From contig NZ_CP038436.1 in assembly GCF_004683965.1 (NCBI RefSeq), positions 3,844,001 to 3,908,000 on the forward strand: a stretch of DNA of 64,000 nucleotides, in the 5' to 3' direction. Source of the DNA: Nocardioides seonyuensis. Lineage in GTDB: Bacteria > Actinomycetota > Actinomycetes > Propionibacteriales > Nocardioidaceae. The notes below the pieces were generated by a model, which saw only the letters and a list, made by a program, of their open reading frames with translations, ran no database searches and had not been told where the DNA came from. A program made the position numbers and the translations under genes. Of this stretch, positions 49,866 through 58,187 are shown piece by piece; position 1 is the first letter of the stretch, and every line of letters starts with the position of its first letter.

Positions 49866-50776
49866 TGGGCGCCGGACACAGCCACGGACCCGCAGCAGGG
49901 CATGCGGGCGGGCGGCACCGCTGGCGCCTCGCAGTCTCCTTCGCCCTCATCGCCGTGTTCTTCGTCGTCGAGCTCACCTACGGCCTGCTGTCCGGGTCTC
50001 TTGCACTGCTCTCGGATGCCGGCCACATGGCAGCCGACGTCGTCGCCCTGGGCGCCGCGCTCGTCGCCACCCGCATCGCCACCCGACGTGACACCACCGG
50101 ACGCCGGACCTACGGCTCCTACCGCGCCGAGGTCTTCGCCTCCGGCCTGGCGGTCCTGCTGATGCTGGGTGTCGCGGTGTACGTCGTCATCGAGGCGTTC
50201 GGTCGCATCGGGGAAGAGGTCACGGTCGAGACCGGTCCGATGCTCGTCGTCGGCGCCGTAGGCCTGCTGATCAACGTCATCGCGATGGTCCTGCTGCGCG
50301 GCGGCGCCGCCGAGAGTCTCAACGTCAAGGGCGCCTACCTCGAGGTCGTCGCCGACACCGCCGGCTCGGTCGGCGTCATCGCCGCCGGCCTCCTCGTCGC
50401 GGCCACCGGCGAGTCCTACTGGGACACCCTGGTGGCGCTGGCCATCGGCACCTTCGTTGCCGTGCGTGCGGTCATGCTCGGCCGCGAAGTCCTCGCAGTC
50501 CTCGGCCAACACGTCCCCGCCGGCATGGAGATGAACGACGTGACCGCCGACCTCGAGGCCATCGACGGCGTCGACGACGTCCACGACCTCCACGTGTGGA
50601 CCCTCACCTCCGGCATGCACGTCGCCACCGCCCACCTCGTCGCCCGCGACACCACCACCGCAGCTGGCGTCCTGACCGAAGCGCGACGGGTGCTCCGCAC
50701 CGACCACGGCATCGAGCACGCCACCTTGCAGGTCGAGGCAGCAGCCGACAAGGGCTGCCAAGAGCTCGACTGGTAG
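49865..50776 (+). CDS. CzcD-type CDF cation efflux protein
   Basis: The 303-residue CDF exporter has a His-rich start (HSHGPAAGHAGGRH), six TM helices with the zinc/cadmium site residues in LLSDAGHMAADVV (HxxxD, ~53-60) and VVADTAGSVGV (~158), and a cytosolic ferredoxin-like domain (about 210-300) with DDVHDLHVWTLTSGMHVATA. It should expel Zn/Cd/Co by proton antiport. ATG overlaps the methyltransferase stop. A remnant similar to its C-terminus lies at 10041. Confidence 0.93.
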   Translation: MGAGHSHGPAAGHAGGRHRWRLAVSFALIAVFFVVELTYGLLSGSLALLSDAGHMAADVVALGAALVATRIATRRDTTGRRTYGSYRAEVFASGLAVLLMLGVAVYVVIEAFGRIGEEVTVETGPMLVVGAVGLLINVIAMVLLRGGAAESLNVKGAYLEVVADTAGSVGVIAAGLLVAATGESYWDTLVALAIGTFVAVRAVMLGREVLAVLGQHVPAGMEMNDVTADLEAIDGVDDVHDLHVWTLTSGMHVATAHLVARDTTTAAGVLTEARRVLRTDHGIEHATLQVEAAADKGCQELDW

Positions 50777-50921
50777 CCGACCCGGCCGACCGTCACACAG
50801 CGTCGGCACCAGCCGCCGCCCGCCCTTGGTGGACCAGTCTGCGCTGGGCGCAGGACGTTCGCCTCTGGTCATGGCTTCACGCCTAGCGCACGGTGGAGGG
50901 AGCGAACCTTGGAGGTTTGAG

Positions 50922-51725
50922 ATGAGACGCCCTGTGGTGTGGCTCGTGGCCGTCGTGACGGTGCTGTTGGTCGGTGCGACCACGGCAGTCGCGGTGAATG
51001 TTGCGGACAACGATGACCGATGGTCCGGACGCGGCGGCGCAATGATGATGTCTGACCGGGACGACCGGCCCCATCGAAACTGGCAGCCGGGTTGGCACGG
51101 GCCTGGACCGATGATGCCCGGTGGCATGCACGGGATACGAGTGAGCAGCGAGGACGCCTACCTGGCCGAGATGGTCGCGCACCACGAGGAAGCGGTCGCG
51201 GCGGCACGAGAGCTGCGGCGCTCACCGCGCGCGAGGATACGTGAGTTCGGTGCCGCCATCGTCGCCTCACAGTCCGCCCAGATCGACCAGATGCAGCAGT
51301 GGCTGGCCGACTGGTACCCGAACCGGACCGACGAAGTGAACTACGAGCCGACGATGCGGGACCTGACCCGGCTGTCCGGTCAGAGACTGGACCGGGTGTT
51401 CTTGCAGGACATGACCCGGCACCACATGGCAGCGGTGATGATGTCGCAGCGGCTGCTGGCGCGGGGACTGGCCGAGCACGACGAAGTCGCGGCGCTGGCT
51501 CGAACCATCCGCAGCGAGCAGCACGACGAGATCTTCCAGATGCGCCGGTGGCTCCGAGACTGGTTCGGGTACGACTGGCAGCACAGTCCGCGCGGTAGCG
51601 GGTGGAGAGGCATGCACAGCATGGGCGGCCCGCGCGACGGCGGGTGGAGTGGCATGAACCACGGCCCGCGCGACAGCGGATGGAACGGCATGCACGGCAC
51701 GGGCGGCCCGCGGATGATGCGGTAG
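50922..51725 (+). CDS. DUF305 protein with Met/His/Gly-rich tail
   Basis: The 267-residue exported protein has a signal/TM segment (about 6-27), a Met/His/Trp-rich linker and a double DUF305 ferritin-like four-helix domain (about 75-215) with MVAHHEEAVAAAREL and DMTRHHMAAVMMSQRLL, His-His motifs that bind metal. The tail holds three imperfect repeats of the form GPRDSGWNGMHGTGG. DUF305 proteins accompany copper and silver resistance genes. GGAGG precedes the ATG. Confidence 0.88.
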   Translation: MRRPVVWLVAVVTVLLVGATTAVAVNVADNDDRWSGRGGAMMMSDRDDRPHRNWQPGWHGPGPMMPGGMHGIRVSSEDAYLAEMVAHHEEAVAAARELRRSPRARIREFGAAIVASQSAQIDQMQQWLADWYPNRTDEVNYEPTMRDLTRLSGQRLDRVFLQDMTRHHMAAVMMSQRLLARGLAEHDEVAALARTIRSEQHDEIFQMRRWLRDWFGYDWQHSPRGSGWRGMHSMGGPRDGGWSGMNHGPRDSGWNGMHGTGGPRMMR

Positions 51726-51939
51726 CTGAGCCTGTCGCCGACTCCTAGACGAGCTGCACCACCTGACCTGCTTCTACCCGTCTGGGCTCACAGTGCTGGA
51801 CAGCCTGTCTTGTCTTGCCGACCCTGGGACCACAACGTCCCTCAGTACATGGAGCCTCGCACCTGGTGCATCGCCGCCGCTGCTGGCGGGTACTCGACCT
51901 CCAAGGCCGTCCGGCTATGCCACACGAGGAGGACACGAA

Positions 51940-52164
51940 ATGCCCACCGGAGACATCGAGACCTACCACGCTGACGGCAAGTGGAAGAACCGCGTCGAAG
52001 CTCTCGAAGAACTGCCAGGCGAGTACGACACCAAGGAGCAAGCCGTCGGTGTCGGGCGTGAGGAGGCCCGCGAACGCCAGGTCGAGCACCTCATAAGCAA
52101 CCTGGACGGCACCATTGCCGAACGCAACACCTATGGCAACGACCCCCGCAACATCCCCGGCTGA
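51940..52164 (+). CDS. DUF2188 domain protein
   Basis: The 74-residue cytosolic protein has the DUF2188 pattern: DGKWKNRVEALEELPGEYDT, KEQAVGVGREEAR and the end DGTIAERNTYGNDPRN. Function unknown; small DUF2188 proteins are frequent on actinobacterial genomes and elements. The ATG has GAGGAGG at 8 nt, so translation is likely strong. Confidence 0.85.
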   Translation: MPTGDIETYHADGKWKNRVEALEELPGEYDTKEQAVGVGREEARERQVEHLISNLDGTIAERNTYGNDPRNIPG

Positions 52165-52291
52165 ACACGGCCCCACCGGCCGCACAGACGCATACAGCCA
52201 AGACGCCCCCGGCGCCGGACCGCTTCGCACGAAGACGGAGCCACCAGCCCAACCGTCACCTGCGGGTCAGCCGCCACCCCTGCGGCACTGA

Positions 52292-52456
52292 TGGTACGAA
52301 GGCTCGTACGGCACGCAGGCAGCCCTTCTGCTCAAGTGGCGCAGCCTTGGCGGTCAGCACGACGGTCTCATCATCGTTGCGGCACCTGACGAGGGCGGTT
52401 CGACGTGGACCGTCGTCGAGATGTGGACCGACAGTGCGCTCCTGTCGCCAGCCTGA
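52292..52456 (+). other. 54-codon open frame without start codon
   Basis: After an in-frame TGA at 52289 the frame reads WYEGSYGTQAALLLKWRSLG and continues with coding-like composition to a TGA. There is no ATG, GTG or TTG start, so it is either the tail of a broken gene or chance. The rest of 52165-52475 shows nothing else. Confidence 0.2.
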
Positions 52457-52475
52457 TCCCAGCCGGAGAGGAGGG

Positions 52476-52808
52476 TCAGCCTGTCCGCGGCGCGTACATG
52501 GTGACCGCCACCCCGACGAGGCACACCAGCGCACCGGCGACGTCGTACCGGTCCGGACGGAACCCGTCCAAGACCATGCCCCAGGCCAAGGACCCGGCCA
52601 CGAACACGCCGCCGTACGCGGCCAGGATGCGGCCGAAGTTCGCATCGGGCTGCAGCGTGGCGACGAAGCCGTACAGACCCAACGCGATGACCCCGGCACC
52701 GACCCACAGCCAGCCTCGGTGCTCGCGCACGCCTTGCCAGACCAACCAGGCGCCACCGATCTCGGCCAAAGCGGCCAGGGCGAACAGCAGCAGCGACTTC
52801 ACGACCAT
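52476..52808 (-). CDS. YnfA family small membrane protein (element copy)
   Basis: The 110-residue four-TM protein has all YnfA motifs ([55 protein letters not shown]). It is about 80% alike by eye to the chromosomal copy at 1301-1636, so the element carries a second version of a host gene. ATG at 52808. Same strand as the MerR-type operon and 55 nt downstream of it, so it may belong to that metal-response unit. Confidence 0.88.
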   Translation of the reverse strand: MVVKSLLLFALAALAEIGGAWLVWQGVREHRGWLWVGAGVIALGLYGFVATLQPDANFGRILAAYGGVFVAGSLAWGMVLDGFRPDRYDVAGALVCLVGVAVTMYAPRTG

Positions 52809-52863
52809 GGCGGCGAGTCTTCCAGCCGGTCCTCGCAATGCCGTGGGCGCGTACCTCGTGCAG

Positions 52864-53148
52864 TCAACCGATGTCGGCGGCCCGCGCCGCGCCCAGTTCC
52901 AGCTCGACGGGACCCACGCTGTCCGTGGTGGCGCAGGCGACCGGGCGCGAGCGTGCGCGGCGCACCACGACCGCCACGACACTCGCGAGACCGACCACGA
53001 CCGCGAACACGACGCCGGCGAACGCCAACGTCACAGCCGTGGCAGCAAACCCGGCCACGCCCAACAACCCCACGACCGGTGCCGCACAGCAGACTGCGCA
53101 CGCCGCGGCGGCTCCGCCGACCATGTGCCGGTCCTTGAACTTCATCAC
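52864..53148 (-). CDS. Small two-TM protein with CxxCC motif, heavy-metal transporter-like
   Basis: The 94-residue protein has [21 protein letters not shown] (in part [12 protein letters not shown], ~16-27) in its first TM helix, a second TM (about 40-62) and a basic turn. The vicinal cysteines before a proline recall the first helix of MerT/MerC-type mercury importers, but the protein is shorter. It is coupled by ATGA overlap to the MerR-type regulator, which supports a role in mercury or a related thiophilic metal. Family not certain. Confidence 0.65.
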   Translation of the reverse strand: MMKFKDRHMVGGAAAACAVCCAAPVVGLLGVAGFAATAVTLAFAGVVFAVVVGLASVVAVVVRRARSRPVACATTDSVGPVELELGAARAADIG

Positions 53149-53624
53149 GAGCCTTCCTCGACGCTGGCGGCCCTACTGTCCGGGTGGATGGTGATGGCCG
53201 TGAACGGGATGGGACAGCACTCCTCCGAAGCGCAAGCCACGAGGTCGTCACACCCGGCGTCGATGGCGGCAGACAGGTTGTCGCGAATGGTGACCAAGTC
53301 GGCGATGCGCTCCTCGACCTCGACGAGCTTCTCGCGGGCCCGTTGCTGGAGGCCGGCGTCGACCAGCTTGCCGTGCCGATGGCGACCAAGCTCGAGCAGG
53401 TCAGCCACCTCATCCAGCGTGAACCCGAGGCGTTGAGCAGCCTTGATGACGCGCAGCACCGTGACTGCCTCGGACGGGTAGAGCCGGTGCCCTCCGGGGC
53501 TCCGGTTCGGTTCGGCGAGCAGACCCCGGCGTTCGTAGTACCGCAGCGTCTCGATGTTCACGTCTGCCGCAGCGGCCACCTGCCCGCGACGCAGGCCCGC
53601 TGGCGCGCCCCCATCGGTAGTCAT
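53145..53624 (-). CDS. MerR family heavy-metal-responsive regulator
   Basis: The 159-residue protein has the MerR DNA-binding domain (about 12-80: LRRGQVAAAADVNIETLRYYERRG and SPGGHRLYPSEAV seen) with a coiled-coil dimerisation helix (about 85-118) and a C-terminal metal loop with CDDLVACASEECCPI (~127-141). The cysteines fit mercury or other soft metals. ATG overlaps the stop of the upstream 122-residue gene. A perfect dyad upstream of the operon (54005-54020) is the likely target. Confidence 0.9.
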   Translation of the reverse strand: MTTDGGAPAGLRRGQVAAAADVNIETLRYYERRGLLAEPNRSPGGHRLYPSEAVTVLRVIKAAQRLGFTLDEVADLLELGRHRHGKLVDAGLQQRAREKLVEVEERIADLVTIRDNLSAAIDAGCDDLVACASEECCPIPFTAITIHPDSRAASVEEGS

Positions 53625-53989
53625 GAAACACCGCCGAGCGCGGCCTCGGCCCGGGAGACCAGGCCGTCGAGCACCTCGGTGTACGCCGCCGGCACCGATG
53701 CGTCGCACGCCACGTCTTGGTCGTTGAGCGGGGTGACGGTGAAGGTGAAGAACGAGCAGCAGGTCGACTCAGCGTCAGCGAGGGCTTGCGTCCGTCGCGC
53801 CAGGTCGGCGTCGCCCGCCAGTTTCAGGCGTACGACCGAGTCACTGGTGCGCTCGATTGAGCGGAGCGAGTCGGTGAACAGCTCGTCGAACTCCGCTAGG
53901 CGCAGCGGCCGTTCGGCGGTGGGGAGCGTGCAGTCAGCCACGTCCACCCACGGTGGCTCTTCGGTGCCAGCAGTCAGGTGTAGGTCCAT
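53621..53989 (-). CDS. Hypothetical protein with vicinal cysteines, first gene of the MerR operon
   Basis: The 122-residue soluble protein holds VADCTLP near the start and the motif ADAESTCCSFFTFTV (~72-86), with a fourth cysteine in DVACDASV. I do not know a named family; similar CCSFF-containing proteins accompany MerR-type regulators in actinobacteria. Three conserved-looking thiols suggest metal or organomercurial binding. The ATG at 53989 lies 15 nt from the operator. Coupled to merR by overlap. Confidence 0.65.
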   Translation of the reverse strand: MDLHLTAGTEEPPWVDVADCTLPTAERPLRLAEFDELFTDSLRSIERTSDSVVRLKLAGDADLARRTQALADAESTCCSFFTFTVTPLNDQDVACDASVPAAYTEVLDGLVSRAEAALGGVS

Positions 53990-54004
53990 GTGCCCACCGT
54001 AAGC

Positions 54005-54020
54005 CTGTACCGGGGTACAG
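54005..54020. promoter_or_regulatory. MerR-type operator
   Basis: CTGTACC-GG-GGTACAG is a perfect 7-bp dyad just upstream of the minus-strand operon containing the MerR-type regulator. GTACC/GGTAC arms are usual for MerR-family promoters, where the dyad lies in an overlong -35/-10 spacer. Confidence 0.65.
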
Positions 54021-54059
54021 GATGCAAGACCATCCGTCGCAGGCGACCGTGGCGAATGC

Positions 54060-54238
54060 GAGTGTTCCCGGCCGCTGGAGCAGGGTTCACGTACAAGAGC
54101 TCCATCAACTCGTTCGGGGGCCACGACATGTGCGGCTCCAACCCCGGGATCAATGGCAAGTCCTGGAGCATCGCCGACGGGTACCACCCCACCCGCAATG
54201 GCTACATTGCTTGGGCTGTGCGCTCGGTCATCGGCTGA
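54060..54238 (+). pseudogene. C-terminal remnant of an SGNH/GDSL hydrolase
   Basis: The frame ends with FGGHDMCGSNPGINGKSW, then ADGYHPTRNGYIAW. This matches the end of secreted SGNH lipases/esterases, with the catalytic Asp-x-x-His as DGYH. The N-terminal GDS block and most of the fold are missing. Likely debris at the boundary between the metal island and the maintenance module. Confidence 0.5.
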
Positions 54239-54292
54239 TCTTCCGGCGCCAGGATCGGGCCCGTCGGCGACCAAGAGGAGGTCGCAACTATC

Positions 54293-54346
54293 GGGGGGAA
54301 CCTGCTGACCTGCGGTTATGCAGGTTCCCCCCTCAGGTTCCCCCTC
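54293..54346. repeat. Hairpin plus direct repeats (CAGGTTCCCCC) before the primase operon
   Basis: A perfect 13-bp inverted repeat (GGGGGGAACCTGC / GCAGGTTCCCCCC, 14-nt loop) is followed by a second direct copy of CAGGTTCCCCC 13 bp on (54334). So one motif occurs three times, once inverted, 46 nt before the primase start. Candidate terminator of the left module, iteron/parS-like site, or repressor operator. Confidence 0.6.
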
Positions 54347-54391
54347 GCGAGAGGCAAAATCGGGCGTACCTGACACTGCACAGTCGGCGGC

Positions 54392-55294
54392 ATGTCCAAC
54401 TCGACGTCCACAGGCCCCCGATGGTCTACGGGCACCATGTCCCGTGTTGCAGCGGCTCCGTCGCTGGTTGCCGCAGCGCGCCGGTACGCGAGCCTCGGCA
54501 TCCCGGTCTTCCCCTGCGTCACGGGCGGCAAGCAGCCGCTGACCCCGAACGGTTTCCACGATGCGAGCGTCTCCCTCGCCACGGTCGAACGATGGTGGCG
54601 TCGTACACCTGACGCCAACATCGGGCTCCCCACCGGCGTCACCACTGGCGTGCTCGTGGTGGACGTCGACGTCCATGGCTCTGGGAGCGGGTACGAGGCC
54701 TTCGACTGCGCCCATCACAAGGGACTGACCCAAGGGTGGGGATGGCTGGTCCGCACACCCTCGGGCGGCATGCACGCCTACTATCCGACCGCCAGAGACG
54801 AACAGAGGTGCTGGCAGGTTCCAGGCGCACACATCGACTTCCGCGGCGACGGCGGGTACGTCATCGCGCCGCCCTCGCGCCTTGAGGTCCGCGGCAAGCC
54901 AACACCGTACGAGGTCATCGCAGTCTCCGAACGGAAGCCGATGCCGTTGGACGCGGCCAAGCTGCGCCTATTCCTCGACCCGCCCAAACAGACACGCCAA
55001 GCGTGCACCCCGCTTCCGCCCCTGGGCACGAGGCCGGAACGGTTGGCCAAGTGGATGGCCACGCAGCCCGAGGGCGGTCGCAACCAAGGGCTGTTCTGGG
55101 CGGCCTGTCGCCTCGTCGAAGACGGCCACCCGATCGAGTTCACCATTGCGACCCTGGGCCCGGCCGGTGTCCAGGCGGGTCTCCCCCAACCGGAGGTGGA
55201 GTCGACCATTGTCTCGGCGTACCGCACCGCCGTCCCGCGACCTCGGGTGAGCCGCCCGGGCCCTACCCCGGTGAGTGAAGCGATCGCGCAATGA
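54392..55294 (+). CDS. Bifunctional DNA primase/polymerase (prim-pol)
   Basis: The 300-residue protein has an archaeo-eukaryotic primase domain of the plasmid/phage prim-pol family (about residues 25-190): YASLGIPVFPCVTGGKQPLT, ANIGLPTG, the metal-binding DVDVHG (~89-94), and the His motif in GGMHAYYP and HIDFRGDGGYVIAPPS. A small helical domain follows. No helicase domain is fused. It probably primes replication of the excised or transferred strand. ATG has only a weak GGCGG upstream. First gene of an overlapping set. Confidence 0.92.
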   Translation: MSNSTSTGPRWSTGTMSRVAAAPSLVAAARRYASLGIPVFPCVTGGKQPLTPNGFHDASVSLATVERWWRRTPDANIGLPTGVTTGVLVVDVDVHGSGSGYEAFDCAHHKGLTQGWGWLVRTPSGGMHAYYPTARDEQRCWQVPGAHIDFRGDGGYVIAPPSRLEVRGKPTPYEVIAVSERKPMPLDAAKLRLFLDPPKQTRQACTPLPPLGTRPERLAKWMATQPEGGRNQGLFWAACRLVEDGHPIEFTIATLGPAGVQAGLPQPEVESTIVSAYRTAVPRPRVSRPGPTPVSEAIAQ

Positions 55295-55650
55295 ACAGTC
55301 ACGGCGAGTACCGCCGCCACACCCACCAGCCGCCGGAGATGTCGTACTCCCCCGATGCCAACGCCGGCCCTGGCCACGATGCCGGGCACGAGGGCAACGG
55401 TCTAGCCCATGCAGCCGACCCGTCCCTCCCGAGAGACCAACCCGCCGGCCTCAGGTCCGAGCGGATCGCGTGGGTCCGGCCCTCGGACTTGCCGAGCTTC
55501 ACCGGCCCGATGGTCGGGAGGGGCATCGATCTGCAGGCCGAGCTGATCCGTCGCGCACGCCGTACCCCCACGACCTCGAGCCGCGCAGTGCGCCGCCACA
55601 TCCACCAATCCCAACGCAGATCGACCCGAGAGGAAGGCATCGGACTATGA
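55291..55650 (+). CDS. Hypothetical protein, Pro/Arg/His-rich
   Basis: The 119-residue product is rich in Pro, His and Arg, with no TM or known domain. A central segment RIAWVRPSDLPSFTGPMVGR may be structured; the ends look disordered. Coupled on both sides by ATGA overlaps to the primase and the sigma-like gene, so it is probably real and an accessory of replication or its control. I do not recognise it. Confidence 0.65.
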   Translation: MNSHGEYRRHTHQPPEMSYSPDANAGPGHDAGHEGNGLAHAADPSLPRDQPAGLRSERIAWVRPSDLPSFTGPMVGRGIDLQAELIRRARRTPTTSSRAVRRHIHQSQRRSTREEGIGL

Positions 55651-56492
55651 ACGCCTCATTCGCCACCGGAGAAGGGCTGCGCCAGCTCCTGCAACGCCTT
55701 CACAACCTCGACTCCGTGGGCCACTGGTCCTGGCGCACCGACCCCGAGGCCGAGCGACTGATGGAGTTCACGATCCGCAAATACCGCTGGCTGGCGATCA
55801 ACCACGGCTGCCAGCCCGAGGACTCGGCGTATGCCGCCTTCGAGGCCATGCACACCCGGGCCGTGCGCACCGCCGACGACCCCTGGGCGGTCGTCACCCG
55901 CGCAGTGCAGGTCAGCCTGATCGCCGAGGAGCGTGCCAACGGGTTGCTGTGCTCGAACCCGCAGGCACGGCGCCACGTCACGTGGGGTCGTCACGACGCC
56001 CGCCGGTTCTGTGAGTACGAGAACGACGTGTTGGAGTACCACCCCGCCCTGCGCGCACCCGCCTTCCTAGGCAGGGTCGTCGACGGCCCCGAGACAATCG
56101 ATCAGACGAAGCCCACCACACCGGCCGAGGCCACCGACCGCGTGATCGCGCTGTTCACGGCGCTGGGGTGGCCCGAGAACACCACGATCTGCGCGGTGGA
56201 CTACATCTGTGGGCGGCTTGCCGAATCCAAGAACCGTCCCGCCGCTCACTCCCTGCTACGCCGTGATGAGGTCGGACGGGCAGCCCTCGACCTGGACCGC
56301 GACGCCTGGACCGCACTCCTGCGGTTGGTGCTGGGGTGTCCCGAGCCGGAGTACCGGTTCACTCGCGCCGGCCATGGCCTGCTGACACTCTTTATGTGCG
56401 GCTACGAGATCACCGAGTTCCTCGCCGACGACGACCTGATCCTCGAGATCAGCCAGACCGCACCCAAGACTGCGAGGCGCATCGATGCCTGA
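55647..56492 (+). CDS. Hypothetical protein with sigma-region-2-like N-terminus
   Basis: The 281-residue protein has an N-terminal helical part (about 25-110) with EFTIRKYRWLAINHGCQPED, AYAAFEAMHTRAV and PWAVVTRAVQVSLIAEE, a pattern close to sigma-70 region 2 (R/K-Y, then acidic D-A-xx-F-E). A further helical domain (about 150-280) has no match I know. It could be a divergent sigma-like or RNA polymerase-binding regulator of the element. This is inference; region 4 is not evident. ATGA-coupled to its neighbours. Confidence 0.6.
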   Translation: MNASFATGEGLRQLLQRLHNLDSVGHWSWRTDPEAERLMEFTIRKYRWLAINHGCQPEDSAYAAFEAMHTRAVRTADDPWAVVTRAVQVSLIAEERANGLLCSNPQARRHVTWGRHDARRFCEYENDVLEYHPALRAPAFLGRVVDGPETIDQTKPTTPAEATDRVIALFTALGWPENTTICAVDYICGRLAESKNRPAAHSLLRRDEVGRAALDLDRDAWTALLRLVLGCPEPEYRFTRAGHGLLTLFMCGYEITEFLADDDLILEISQTAPKTARRIDA

Positions 56493-57468
56493 CACACGCG
56501 GCCACATCGAACTCGAGCGGACCATCGACTCCATCGTCGTCGGCATCCGGCACCGCAAGGACGCCGGCGACATCGAGGCACTGGCCCGCTCGATCGAAGA
56601 GGTCGGGCTGCTTCAGCCCATCACCATCACCCCCAACGGCGTCCTGGTGTGCGGGTGGCGGCGCCTGGAGGCAGTACGTCGGCTCGGCTGGACCACCTTG
56701 AAGGTATGGGTTCGGTCCGGCATCTCCGACCAGCTCTCGCACCTGCTCGCCCAGCAGGACGAGAATGAGCACCGCAAGCCCCTCACTCCGTTGGAGACCG
56801 CCGAGCTGTACGCCGAGATCAAGCGACTCCTCGCCGAGGACGGCCAGCGCCGTCAGGAGGCGACGCGCTTCGGAGCAGGCGGCGGTTCTGACGGAGTGAA
56901 CGGTGCCGAGGGCCCCACGGCACCACGCGGCTCCGGGGACTCCCGAAATCAAGCCTCACGCATGATCACCGGCGCCCAGTCGTTCGCCCGACTCGAACAG
57001 ATCAACTGGATCCGCCGCATCTCGTGTGACACCAACCAGCCCGAGTCCATCCGCACGTTCGCGCGCAACATGCTCACCGAGATCGACAACGATGCCCCCG
57101 TCGAACCGGCGTACAAGCGCGTCCGCGCCGCAGTCGAATTGGCCAGTACGCCGGACCCTGAGGTCGCCGATCCCGACGACGTGAAGAAGCTCGGCGAAGC
57201 AGCACTGGCCCGTGTGCGGCAGCAAGACGCCCGCAAGGGCCTACGGGCACTCAAGAGGAAGCCCACCGGTATGCCGTTCCACCGCAGCCTGAGGTCCTTC
57301 ATCCTCATGTGGACCGAGCTCGAAGGCTGGTCGGAGCTGTACGACCCCCACGATCTCGCGGGTCCCCTCAGCGACGAGGAATGGGAGCGGTTCGAGCGCG
57401 TCGTGGCGGAAACGGTCGAGTTCCGTGAGCGACTCAGGGTCGCGCGCAACGACCTCGCCTCGGCTTAG
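56485..57468 (+). CDS. parB: ParB/Spo0J-like nuclease-fold protein
   Basis: The 327-residue protein has an N-terminal ParB domain (about 8-100): ALARSIEEVGLLQPITITPN and GWRRLEAVRRLGW (the GERRxxA-type CTP/DNA motif), then an HTH-like region QDENEHRKPLTPLETAELYA. The rest is helical. No ParA partner is adjacent. It may aid segregation of the circular form or act as a regulator at the repeats near 54300. ATG overlaps the preceding gene by 8 nt. Confidence 0.88.
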   Translation: MPDTRGHIELERTIDSIVVGIRHRKDAGDIEALARSIEEVGLLQPITITPNGVLVCGWRRLEAVRRLGWTTLKVWVRSGISDQLSHLLAQQDENEHRKPLTPLETAELYAEIKRLLAEDGQRRQEATRFGAGGGSDGVNGAEGPTAPRGSGDSRNQASRMITGAQSFARLEQINWIRRISCDTNQPESIRTFARNMLTEIDNDAPVEPAYKRVRAAVELASTPDPEVADPDDVKKLGEAALARVRQQDARKGLRALKRKPTGMPFHRSLRSFILMWTELEGWSELYDPHDLAGPLSDEEWERFERVVAETVEFRERLRVARNDLASA

Positions 57469-57515
57469 GTCGCGCACCTGAGGGGACGCCAACCCCTTCG
57501 CCGTTCGGAGACGTC

Positions 57516-58181
57516 ATGCTCGACATCACACGCCGCCAGGTCCTGCTCATCCTCGTCGGGGTCCTCGCCGTCTCGACGATGGTCGCAGGCGTCTACGGAC
57601 TGGTACGCCAACCGGCCGCGCGGCCTGCCGCGAACGGGCATCCTGCAGGCATCGATGCCGAGGCAATCGAGGTGGAGTCGGACGAGTCGCCCGCTCAGGA
57701 AGACCGTTCGCTCCCCCGCACCTCCGATCCCATCACCTACGCCCGCGCCGTCGCGACGTCCCTCTTCAACTGGGACACAACCGCTGGTCTGCTGCCCGTT
57801 GACTACACCGCGGCCGTGCTCGCCGACACCGACCCTTCCGGTGAAGAGACGCCCGGCCTGCTCACCGACGTGGCGACGTACCTGCCGAGCATCGAGCAGT
57901 GGCTGGATCTCGCCACTATGAACGTGACCCAGACCCTCTCCATCGAGCAGGCATTCGTTCCCCACTCGTGGGCAGCGGCGCTCGAGCAAGCGCGTGGACA
58001 CCTGCGACCAGGTACGACCGCGGTCACCATCACCGGCACCCGCCACCGCGAGGGAATCTGGGAAGGCGAACCGGCCGAGACGTCGTACCCCGTCGCGTTC
58101 ACTGTCTTCGTCGCCTGTCCACCCGCGTTCGAGCGCTGCCACGTGCTGCGTCTCTCCCAACTCGACAACCCACTGAAGTAG
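57516..58181 (+). CDS. VirB8/TcpC-like transfer protein candidate
   Basis: The 221-residue protein has a short cytosolic start, one TM helix (about residues 8-28), a Pro/Ala-rich and acidic linker and an external alpha+beta domain (about 70-221), the architecture of VirB8/TcpC NTF2-like proteins of conjugation systems. Two cysteines (VACPPAFERC) near the end may form a disulfide. The fold is inferred from layout and position between parB and the cell-wall hydrolase. Confidence 0.7.
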   Translation: MLDITRRQVLLILVGVLAVSTMVAGVYGLVRQPAARPAANGHPAGIDAEAIEVESDESPAQEDRSLPRTSDPITYARAVATSLFNWDTTAGLLPVDYTAAVLADTDPSGEETPGLLTDVATYLPSIEQWLDLATMNVTQTLSIEQAFVPHSWAAALEQARGHLRPGTTAVTITGTRHREGIWEGEPAETSYPVAFTVFVACPPAFERCHVLRLSQLDNPLK

Positions 58182-58187
58182 CGCGCG

